The notes under the pieces were generated by a model. The model made no database searches, was not told where the DNA came from, and saw nothing but the letters and a program-made list of their open reading frames with translations. From positions 1-7,194 of the forward strand of contig CALBSK010000088.1 in assembly GCA_937967795.1 (NCBI GenBank): a stretch of 7,194 bases of DNA, written 5' to 3'. The first letter of the stretch is position 1, and each line of letters starts with the position of its first letter. This DNA is from an uncultured Alphaproteobacteria bacterium. GTDB lineage: Bacteria; Pseudomonadota; Alphaproteobacteria; UBA9655. This document shows, piece after piece, positions 1 to 5,050 of this stretch. Both the position numbers and the translations under genes were made by a program.

Positions 1-125
1 AGAATTTGAAAAAATTGTAAGGCCGCTTTTAGCGCCTGCCTCGGTAAAAGAAAAATGTCCTGCATTGCAGCAACAAAGGTAAATTTTCCGATATCGATTC
101 CGATAAAGTTTTGATAGAGTGACAT
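1..125 (-). pseudogene. IS110-like transposase, N-terminus only, apparently frameshifted, cut by window edge
   Basis: Reading leftward from an ATG at 125, the product begins MSLYQNFIGIDIGKFTFVAA. This matches the usual start of IS110-family DEDD transposases, with the first catalytic Asp in the GIDIGK motif. After about residue 21 the frame continues open to the window edge but reads DIFLLPRQALK, which is not family-like. The neighbouring frame from about position 57 reads HFSFTEAGAK and then LTIFSNS, closer to the F-x-N segment expected next. A one-base loss near 57-60 would explain this. There is no convincing ribosome binding site before the ATG. IS110 elements lack the long terminal repeats of other insertion sequences, so the element end cannot be placed. 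The family call rests on the N-terminal motif only, and the frameshift is an inference. Confidence 0.55.
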
Positions 126-253
126 ATGATTCTGGAGTGTTTATGAAGTTATAATTATTTTAGATTGCAAACGGGTGCATAAAAATGTCCCATGCAACTA
201 TCCAAACGTCTCGAGAGTTCTCTCTTAACCCCTCTATAACACACTTTCATCTT

Positions 254-290
254 ACAATTGCAGCGGCACCTTTGGCGCCTCGCAATGACG
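254..290 (-). repeat. Palindromic dispersed repeat, copy 1
   Basis: On the minus strand the element begins CGTCATTGCGAG, continues with a hairpin and ends TGCAAT. The hairpin is GGCGCC, loop AAA, GGTGCC (arms 274-279 and 265-270), which as minus-strand RNA closes with one G-U pair. This is the general layout of GTCATTGCGAG...GCAATCCAG repeats scattered through many bacterial genomes. It lies between the transposase fragment and the 3' end of the C1q-like gene, head-to-head with copy 2. Confidence 0.6.
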
Positions 291-306
291 CAAAACTTAG
301 CGACAT

Positions 307-348
307 CGTCATCGCGAGCCCTCGGAGAGGGCATGGTAATCCAGAATC
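307..348 (+). repeat. Palindromic dispersed repeat, copy 2 (inverted relative to copy 1)
   Basis: On the plus strand it begins CGTCATCGCGAG (307-318), continues with a perfect 6-bp hairpin GCCCTC, loop GGA, GAGGGC (318-323 with 327-332), and ends GGTAATCCAGAA. The flanks match copy 1 with few changes, while the hairpin arms differ completely yet still pair, which points to selection on the structure. The two copies form a larger inverted repeat: 12-bp arms at 279-290 and 307-318, one mismatch, 16-bp spacer. It could act as a processing or termination structure for the gene ending at 412, but no U-tract follows. Confidence 0.6.
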
Positions 349-411
349 CTCACCACCAAAATGAGTTTTGCAGCAGCTTCTGTACATAAAACCATTCCTT
401 TTAAAAAGAGC

Positions 412-1035
412 CTAGGGTAGCTTTTCAACATTAAATTCAAAATGCCCGAGAAAAATGTTTGCGTTTGGCGAGCCTTGAATAGAAACCATGACCTTGTCTC
501 CTTTCTTCAATAAAGTTTGTCGCCTTATGCCATTTTTTATATCTGTCCCCTGAGGGAGGTTATGATGATGCCAGTCATTGGATATATTCTCAGGATAATT
601 GATGGCTATAGCCGTTCTCGTCTGTGTGTTTCCCCCTCGTGCCCCCCAGTAATACTCAGCAGATAGTAAATATGTCCCATCTTCAGGAATATCTATAGCC
701 GAGGGATTCTCTTGATTTCTTTTCAGCCCATTTCCCTCAAAGACATTAAATTCTACGGCCGCCCATTGAGTATTGGGATAAGGCTTCCATCCAACGTTAG
801 AGCTAAACTTAGCTTTTAATCTCCTGGAAGGATTGAGCTTGTCTTGTAATTCATAGTTTTCTTTAGTCAGTTGTTTTACTTGCAGCTGTAATTCCTGGAC
901 TGTTTTCTCTAAGTTCTCAACTTTTTTAATGAGGATAGCGTTTGAAGGAAGCTCGTCATGCTCCATTGCCCCTGTTCCCTGGATTCCTAAAAAAAGAGAT
1001 GCAGAAAGCAAAAGGGGGTATTTAAGAAAATTCAT
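412..1035 (-). CDS. Secreted coiled-coil protein with C1q/TNF-like C-terminal domain
   Basis: A predicted exported protein of 207 residues; no function is known. Residues 1-23 form a Sec signal peptide (MNFLKYPLLL, hydrophobic core, then GTGA as a likely cleavage site). Residues 35-67 form an unbroken coiled coil with heptad core positions L35, V39, L42, V46, L49, V53, L56, N60, L63, L67. Residues 73-207 resemble a C1q-like jelly roll: an aromatic-rich start (VGWKPYPNTQW, VEFNVFEGNG), the central IPEDGTYLLSAEYYW, LLKKGDKVMV, and the closing FLGHFEFNVEKL. The start is set at 1035 because AAAGGAG lies 5 nt upstream; an in-frame ATG at 1095 would overlap csaA and has no such site. The gene follows csaA by 22 bp, so it is probably co-transcribed. 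C1q-type domains usually trimerise and bind ligands, so a surface or host-contact role is possible but is an inference. The domain call is by pattern only. Confidence 0.72.
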   Translation of the reverse strand: MNFLKYPLLLSASLFLGIQGTGAMEHDELPSNAILIKKVENLEKTVQELQLQVKQLTKENYELQDKLNPSRRLKAKFSSNVGWKPYPNTQWAAVEFNVFEGNGLKRNQENPSAIDIPEDGTYLLSAEYYWGARGGNTQTRTAIAINYPENISNDWHHHNLPQGTDIKNGIRRQTLLKKGDKVMVSIQGSPNANIFLGHFEFNVEKLP

Positions 1036-1057
1036 GAAATCTCCTTTACTTATCAAT

Positions 1058-1399
1058 TTAAAATAACTTTTTACCATTCTCAACTTTTGGTTCAATAGTT
1101 GCTAAACAAACGGCCCCTTGTTGATCCGAACATCCCAGCATTAAGAATTGAGATTCAAATCCAGCAATGTTCTTTTTCCCTAAGTTAACAGCTCCCAAAA
1201 TTTGACGGCCGACAAGAGATTCTGGCGTATAATGGATGGTTACTTGAGCAGAGGTTTGAAAAACCCCCAGTTCAGAACCAAAGTCCGCCCATACTTTGTA
1301 GGCAGGTTTATGGGCTCGAGGGAAAGGTTCTACTTTAATAATTGTTCCTGAACGAATATCCACTTTCGAGAAATCGTCATAAGTTATAGTTGTAGACAC
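1058..1399 (-). CDS. csaA: CsaA, tRNA-binding domain / chaperone-like protein
   Basis: A protein of 113 residues, the full length for CsaA (about 110). It is one OB-fold tRNA-binding domain related to the C-terminus of methionyl-tRNA synthetase. Diagnostic stretches are YDDFSKVDIRSGTII (7-21), EPFPRAHKPAYKVWADFG (24-41), TSAQVTIHYTPESLVGRQ (49-66), GAVNLGKKNIAGFESQFLML (69-88) and the C-terminal NGKKLF. In Bacillus, CsaA is a homodimer with chaperone-like activity that binds SecA and preproteins; its tRNA-binding role is less clear. The start is a GTG at 1399, with AAGGAG 8 nt upstream. The next gene encodes a signal-peptide-bearing protein, which fits an export-related task, though that link is an inference. 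No clear promoter was found upstream. Confidence 0.93.
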   Translation of the reverse strand: MSTTITYDDFSKVDIRSGTIIKVEPFPRAHKPAYKVWADFGSELGVFQTSAQVTIHYTPESLVGRQILGAVNLGKKNIAGFESQFLMLGCSDQQGAVCLATIEPKVENGKKLF

Positions 1400-1619
1400 T
1401 GATAAATCTCCTTTTAAGGTCAGTTGTAAATAGTAAATATAATTTCAATAGTGTCGTATGAGGATTAGACGCGGCGCGGTCGTTTATAAAGAAAACAAGG
1501 ATTTTTTGTGAATTTACTCTGTGTCATAATTTATCATATAGGAACTATTGTTTCAAAAATCAAGAGAGCTTTTTTAAATTTCTGCCAATTTTTTCTTAAA
1601 ATGGTTGCTTTTTCTCTTA
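1400..1619. other. Intergenic region between ppk and csaA
   Basis: This 220-bp AT-rich gap separates the ppk stop from the csaA start. It holds a conspicuous GC island, GACGCGGCGCGGTCG, at 1468-1482, about 70-80 bp upstream of csaA. The minus strand offers TTGAAA and TATATT boxes nearer the gene but not at a usable spacing, so no promoter is called. No hairpin with a U-tract is visible after ppk. Confidence 0.5.
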
Positions 1620-3728
1620 TCATTCATCAGATCCTAACGTTAAATGAGGAACACTTTCCTGACTTCCATCGCCTCTCCCTGATAGGCTTGGGTGTTTCAT
1701 AAAATACTCATGAGCGCTAAACCCTTTTCCGGATTCGGGGGGTGGTGTGTAAATTCCATCTTTCTCAAGATACCAAGATTGAACGTGATCCTTAAGGTAG
1801 GCCACCATAATCTGATTAAGAATTTGCTCTTTCACAGTTTGGTTTTCAATCGGAACAAGGGTTTCAAATCGCCAATCAAAATTGCGGGGCATCCAATCTG
1901 CAGAAGAAATGAAAACTTTAGCATGAGGAGAGGGGAGAGAATATCCATTTCCAAAACAGAGAATACGAGAATGTTCTAAAAATCTTCCAATAAGGCTTTT
2001 TACGCGAATATTTTGGGAAAGACCTTTTACACCGGGACGTAAGCAGCACATTCCTCGAATGATAAGATCGATGGAAACACCAACATCGGACGCCTCATAG
2101 AGAAGGTCGATGATTTTGGGATCAACAAGAGCATTCATTTTTGCCCAAATAAAAGCGGGTTCTCCTTTTTTAGCGAACTGAATTTCCTTCTTTATAAGTA
2201 ATTCGACGTGCTGCCTTAAGGTGATAGGAGAATAAGCAAGTTTCTTTATTTTCTTGGGATGAGCATACCCTGTGAGATAATTAAAGATTTTAGAAGTTTC
2301 TTCTCCTATTTCGTGATCAGCCGTAAAAAGGGAAAGGTCATCATAAATACGAGCGGTGACCGGATGATAATTTCCTGTACCAAGGTGGGTGTAGATCTGA
2401 AGTCCCGCTTCTTCTCGTCGGGTAAGGAGAGAAATTTTTCCGTGAGTTTTATATCCAAGAATTCCATAAAGAACCATAACACCAGCGCGCTCTAAATCTT
2501 GTGCCCATTGAAGATTAGCTTGTTCATCAAAACGGGCCTTAATTTCAACAACAGCTGTTACGCTTTTTCCATTTTCAGCAGCTTCAATGAGCGCCGCAAT
2601 AATCGGTGAATCATTAGAGGTTCGATAAAGGGTTTGTTTAACAGATACAACTTGAGGGTCACGCGCAGCTTGTTTAAGGAATTCTACCACAACATCAAAA
2701 CTCTCATAAGGATGGTGAACTACCAGGTCTTTATAAGCAATCGCAGAAAAAATATTGCCACCAAATCCTCGAATACGCTCAGGATAGCGTTCATTATAAA
2801 GCGGGTAGCGTAAATCAGGGCGATGAGCAGTCACCAAGTGTTCTAGAGCATCCAGGCCTAAGATGCCGCTGATGGTCATGACATTTCCAATTTCGAGATT
2901 AAGATTTTCTTCAACGAATTTCCGAAGCTTCGGGGGCATGTTTTCATCGATCTCGAGATGAATCACGGCTCCTCTTTTTCGTTTTTTAAGCGCGACCTCA
3001 AAATAGCGAACGAAATCTTCCGATTCCTCATGGAACTCAATTTCACTATCCCTTAAGACGCGGAAACATCCATAAGAATGGACCTGGAAACCAGGGAATA
3101 AATCACGAATATAAGAGAGAATGACATCTTCAGCCAAAATGAATCGTTGTGTTTCCCCCGGAAGCTGAATAAAGCGTGCAATCTGCGTTGGGATAGGAAT
3201 AAGGGCCTTCATTTCTTTGTCAAGCTTGCCGAAAAGTTCTAAAGCAATAGCAAGTCCCATATTAGGAATAAAAGGAAACGGGTGTGCTGGATCCAAAGCC
3301 AAAGGTGTCAAAACAGGCAAAAGAGTATGTATGAAATAATTTTTGAGCCATTTTTCATCGGATTTGGAGAGGTCTTGACTAACCACAATAGAAAAATGAT
3401 GATGGTTAAGTTCTGCCCTGAGCTTCTTTAAGAGGGCCTGTTGGGCTTGAATTAATTTTAAAGAACGTGTATGGATTGCGTCAAGGAGTTCGTTTAGATT
3501 CTGTCCGTTTGTATCCACAATGTTGATGCCGGCATCTTCCTGATTTTTAAGCCCAGCAACCCGAACCATATAAAATTCATCCAAATTTTTGGCAGAAATT
3601 GCGATGAAGTTAAGCCGCTCAAGAAGAGGAATGGATTCATTACGAGCAAGAGCGAGCACCCGTTCATTAAAGGCAAGCCAGGAAAGCTCCCGGTTGAAAT
3701 AGCGAGGTTCGGATTCTACCTGTTCCAC
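1620..3728 (-). CDS. ppk: Polyphosphate kinase 1
   Basis: Reversible, membrane-associated transfer of the ATP gamma-phosphate to inorganic polyphosphate. The product is 702 residues, close to E. coli Ppk (688). By comparison with the known four-domain structure: N domain about 1-105 (FNRELSWLAFNERVL, NLDEFYMVRV with ATP-contacting N48), H domain about 106-320, C1 about 321-500 and C2 about 501-690. Active-site residues are present: H429 in KTHGK (autophosphorylated His, E. coli H435), H448 in YTHLGTGN (H454), H602 in SPHAKVFIS (H592), and R369 and R399 (E. coli R375 and R405). The reading frame is intact. The start is a GTG at 3728, preceded by GAGGAG about 4 nt away; no better upstream start was seen. 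The usual partner exopolyphosphatase gene (ppx) is not in the window. The upstream gap contains several inverted repeats that could regulate it. Confidence 0.97.
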   Translation of the reverse strand: MEQVESEPRYFNRELSWLAFNERVLALARNESIPLLERLNFIAISAKNLDEFYMVRVAGLKNQEDAGINIVDTNGQNLNELLDAIHTRSLKLIQAQQALLKKLRAELNHHHFSIVVSQDLSKSDEKWLKNYFIHTLLPVLTPLALDPAHPFPFIPNMGLAIALELFGKLDKEMKALIPIPTQIARFIQLPGETQRFILAEDVILSYIRDLFPGFQVHSYGCFRVLRDSEIEFHEESEDFVRYFEVALKKRKRGAVIHLEIDENMPPKLRKFVEENLNLEIGNVMTISGILGLDALEHLVTAHRPDLRYPLYNERYPERIRGFGGNIFSAIAYKDLVVHHPYESFDVVVEFLKQAARDPQVVSVKQTLYRTSNDSPIIAALIEAAENGKSVTAVVEIKARFDEQANLQWAQDLERAGVMVLYGILGYKTHGKISLLTRREEAGLQIYTHLGTGNYHPVTARIYDDLSLFTADHEIGEETSKIFNYLTGYAHPKKIKKLAYSPITLRQHVELLIKKEIQFAKKGEPAFIWAKMNALVDPKIIDLLYEASDVGVSIDLIIRGMCCLRPGVKGLSQNIRVKSLIGRFLEHSRILCFGNGYSLPSPHAKVFISSADWMPRNFDWRFETLVPIENQTVKEQILNQIMVAYLKDHVQSWYLEKDGIYTPPPESGKGFSAHEYFMKHPSLSGRGDGSQESVPHLTLGSDE

Positions 3729-3742
3729 GAAGCTCCTCTTTC

Positions 3743-3762
3743 GAGAGATGAATAATTCTCTC
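3743..3762 (-). promoter_or_regulatory. Hairpin in the ppk leader
   Basis: A perfect 6-bp inverted repeat, GAGAGA (3743-3748) with TCTCTC (3757-3762), has an 8-nt loop. It sits about 15-35 nt upstream of the ppk GTG, just before its Shine-Dalgarno sequence. If transcribed it could affect translation initiation; that is an inference. Confidence 0.35.
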
Positions 3763-3780
3763 CCTCTTTCCCTGTTGATT

Positions 3781-3818
3781 TTATCTTTACAGTATCAGTA
3801 TGCCTGAAATAAAGATAA
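3781..3818. repeat. 9-bp inverted repeat enclosing a tandem hexamer, upstream of ppk
   Basis: TTATCTTTA (3781-3789) and TAAAGATAA (3810-3818) form a perfect inverted repeat with a 20-bp spacer. The spacer begins with two exact copies of CAGTAT (3790-3801). Its position about 55-90 bp upstream of the ppk start suits an operator or promoter region. It does not match the Pho-box layout of 7-mers spaced by 4 bp. Confidence 0.4.
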
Positions 3819-3821
3819 AGG

Positions 3822-3861
3822 CCAAAGAAATTCATGAATTGGCTAATTATCCAATCTTTGG
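3822..3861 (-). terminator. Nested stem structure after the HIT gene, possible weak terminator
   Basis: An outer 7-bp stem, CCAAAGA (3822-3828) with TCTTTGG (3855-3861), encloses two features. One is the perfect 12-bp palindrome AATTCATGAATT (3829-3840). The other is a 5-bp stem ATTGG/CCAAT (3838-3842 with 3851-3855). On the minus strand it begins 7 nt after the HIT stop codon and is followed by a U-rich but interrupted tract (CCTTTATCTTTATTT). This makes a weak terminator plausible, not certain. Confidence 0.35.
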
Positions 3862-3868
3862 AGAAGTT

Positions 3869-4297
3869 CTAAACGTTGTCGGAAGAAGAAGGGACAAGTT
3901 CCCAAAAAGCTTCTTTAATGCGAGATATGCGTTCAGTTTTTTCTTTTGGAGGATACATGGTATTGATGCCACTATTCCAAATAGGCCCGGGCCACGCTTT
4001 ATCGTTTTTATAGCGCGCCACAATATGAATATGGAGCTGCGAAACGATATTTCCCAGACTCGCAACATTAAGTTTTGTCGGTTGAAAGAGGGATTTCATA
4101 AGAACACTGGCCAAACAAATTTCTTGCATCAATTGCTTTTGATCGGAAGGGGAGAGATCAATAATTTCAAAAATACTTGCTTGATGAGGGATCAAAAAGA
4201 TCCAGGGAAATGCTGCATTATGACTCAAACGCACGTGGCATAATTCTAAATCGATTACAAATGAAGAATCCGATTCAAGACGAGGATCAAGCCACAT
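3869..4297 (-). CDS. HIT-family (histidine triad) protein
   Basis: A small soluble protein of 142 residues in the histidine triad superfamily, whose members hydrolyse or transfer nucleoside phosphates through a catalytic histidine. The signature at 87-95 is QLHIHIVAR. The first His of HxHxHxx is replaced by Gln (Q87), while H89 (the nucleophile position) and H91 are kept. AWPGPIW follows at 101-107, a pattern I associate with a common alphaproteobacterial HIT subgroup. The N-terminus (ESDSSFVIDL, CHVRLSHNAAFPWIFLIPH) also fits, giving the beta strands before the helix LSPSDQKQLMQEI (48-60). The start ATG at 4297 has AGAGG about 9 nt upstream. The gene is isolated by 140 bp from ppk and 174 bp from the upstream gene. 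The substrate cannot be told from sequence; dinucleoside polyphosphates are only a family-level possibility. Confidence 0.88.
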   Translation of the reverse strand: MWLDPRLESDSSFVIDLELCHVRLSHNAAFPWIFLIPHQASIFEIIDLSPSDQKQLMQEICLASVLMKSLFQPTKLNVASLGNIVSQLHIHIVARYKNDKAWPGPIWNSGINTMYPPKEKTERISRIKEAFWELVPSSSDNV

Positions 4298-4377
4298 GTG
4301 AAAAGACCTCTTCTAAAGAGTTTTCTAAATTCAACATTTTCTTTACTTTGTAAAAAATTAACCCCCTCTGAAAAATC

Positions 4378-4406
4378 TTAACACATATTGTTCTACGTAC
4401 TACATT
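4378..4406 (+). promoter_or_regulatory. Candidate sigma70-type promoter on the plus strand
   Basis: TTAACA (4378-4383, 5 of 6 to TTGACA), a 17-bp spacer, then TACATT (4401-4406, 4 of 6 to TATAAT). It points away from HIT and into the 3' end of the convergent 89-aa gene. Transcription would start near 4413, just at the purine tract GAAAGGGGAGGGGGAA, and would yield either a small mRNA or an antisense RNA. Confidence 0.4.
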
Positions 4407-4427
4407 TTAAATGAAAGGGGAGGGGGA

Positions 4428-4505
4428 ATGAGATACTTAGTTCCTTTAAGAGAAATCAATCAGCATTTTTCTCAATACATTTGTGCTTCTTCTATCAAGC
4501 TCTGA
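4428..4505 (+). CDS. Possible 25-aa microprotein (sORF)
   Basis: A short frame begins ATG at 4428 (MRYLVPLREINQ...) and ends with TGA at 4503-4505. GGAGG (4419-4423) lies 4 nt before the ATG within a striking purine run, and a promoter-like sequence lies about 20 bp upstream of the run. The final 34 bp overlap the 3' end of the 89-aa gene on the opposite strand. The peptide has no recognisable motif or membrane segment. Chance cannot be excluded, since a short frame near a purine tract is common; the promoter plus GGAGG combination is the only reason to list it. Confidence 0.22.
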   Translation: MRYLVPLREINQHFSQYICASSIKL

Positions 4506-4741
4506 ATAAGAGGGTTTTTCCAGATAACATGGTGATGCATTTTAAGAGCGATAAGAGACGGCACAAGCGATCGGATTATTTCTAAAGCTTGCTTCTTTTC
4601 TTCCTCGGTTGTTGCTGGGGCTTCTAAAATACTCGCATTCGCAAGAACGGCTGCAACCGTGCCTTTTCTAAGCTTTTGATTTTGAATGTTCACAAAATCT
4701 TCTCCAGCAGGCAGAATATCTTCGGGTGTCATAGACGGCAT
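4472..4741 (-). CDS. Hypothetical protein, 89 aa, unrecognised
   Basis: I do not recognise this protein. It is short, soluble and mostly helical, with no signal peptide or membrane segment. Visible features are an acidic start (PEDILPAGEDF), a basic patch with a small-residue helix (KLRKGTVAAVLANA, 23-36), an acidic helix (TTEEEKKQALEIIRSL), and a His cluster (H69-H71) followed by VIWKNPLIQSLIEEA. The pattern looks like a conserved small protein rather than chance coding. The ATG at 4741 has AAGGAG 7 nt upstream. A promoter-like sequence and a 5'-end hairpin lie directly upstream, so it is probably transcribed on its own, divergently from the transporter operon. Confidence 0.7.
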   Translation of the reverse strand: MPSMTPEDILPAGEDFVNIQNQKLRKGTVAAVLANASILEAPATTEEEKKQALEIIRSLVPSLIALKMHHHVIWKNPLIQSLIEEAQMY

Positions 4742-4767
4742 ACATTTTCTCCTTCTGAAAATTTGAG

Positions 4768-4791
4768 GATCGCTCTCAATAAGAGAGCATC
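4768..4791 (-). promoter_or_regulatory. Hairpin at the 5' end of the 89-aa gene transcript
   Basis: GCTCTC (4772-4777) and GAGAGC (4783-4788) pair perfectly around a 5-nt loop. The stem extends by three more pairs (4768-4770 with 4789-4791) past one bulged base at 4771. With the -10 box at 4796-4801, the transcript would start near 4789, placing this hairpin at or near its 5' end. It may protect the RNA or act as an operator-type inverted repeat. Confidence 0.45.
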
Positions 4792-4795
4792 ATAT

Positions 4796-4824
4796 ATTAT
4801 AGTATGGTTGTTGGGTAGAAAGAA
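4796..4824 (-). promoter_or_regulatory. Candidate promoter for the 89-aa gene
   Basis: On the minus strand, TATAAT (4801 to 4796) is a perfect -10 box, with a weak TTCTTT -35 (4824 to 4819) at 17-bp spacing. It lies about 55 bp upstream of the 89-aa gene start. Confidence 0.45.
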
Positions 4825-4891
4825 AGAGATCTTGGGAAGAGAATCTAAAATTTACAAAAAAGTAATTAAATTTTTATAGACTTTAATTTTT

Positions 4892-4920
4892 TTTTGGATT
4901 AGTATCCATAAATGTATAAT
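4892..4920 (+). promoter_or_regulatory. Candidate promoter for the MFS-sensor operon
   Basis: A consensus -10 TATAAT lies at 4915-4920. The -35 is poor: TTTTGG at 17-bp spacing or TTGGAT at 15-bp spacing. A weak -35 would suit an activator-dependent promoter. Transcription would start near 4927, leaving a leader of about 120 nt before the ATG at 5051. Confidence 0.45.
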
Positions 4921-4942
4921 GTACAGTAAAAGGTATTGGTGT

Positions 4943-4995
4943 GAGACAAGAGAAGTTATTAGTTTATAAAACTAACCTTTATTTTTATCCGTCTC
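4943..4995 (+). promoter_or_regulatory. Structured leader upstream of the transporter
   Basis: Inside the long leader, TTAGTTT (4959-4965) pairs with AAACTAA (4969-4975) around a 3-nt loop. An outer GAGAC (4943-4947) can pair with GTCTC (4991-4995). After the inner hairpin comes CCTTTATTTTTATCC, a U-rich run that could act as a weak attenuator. No known riboswitch class was recognised. Confidence 0.35.
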
Positions 4996-5050
4996 TTCGT
5001 AGGTCTACAGGGTTTTGTATCTTCACAGACAAATTCAAAGGAAACCACGT

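Noticed and set aside
1036..1095. Longer start for the C1q-like gene at the ATG at 1095
   Set aside because: It would overlap the end of csaA, lacks a ribosome binding site, and would put 20 polar residues before the signal peptide. The ATG at 1035 has AAAGGAG at ideal spacing.
1508..1702. Plus-strand 64-codon frame
   Set aside because: It overlaps the ppk 3' end, has AT-driven composition and no convincing ribosome site or family match.
2259..2495. Plus-strand frames inside ppk (also 1692-1979)
   Set aside because: Antisense shadows of the intact, well-conserved ppk frame.
3790..3801. Pho-box reading of the CAGTAT tandem upstream of ppk
   Set aside because: The repeat unit and spacing do not match CTGTCAT-type 7-mers separated by 4 bp, so phosphate control is not supported.
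3800..4243. Plus-strand 147-codon frame starting MPEIKIKAKEIHEL
   Set aside because: The start looks protein-like, but most of the frame is antisense to the HIT gene, and its first part lies in the inverted-repeat-rich gap. There is no ribosome site before the ATG.
5015..5050. TTG start extending the transporter by 12 residues
   Set aside because: The ATG at 5051 has AAAGGA at good spacing and gives the usual short N-terminus before helix 1.
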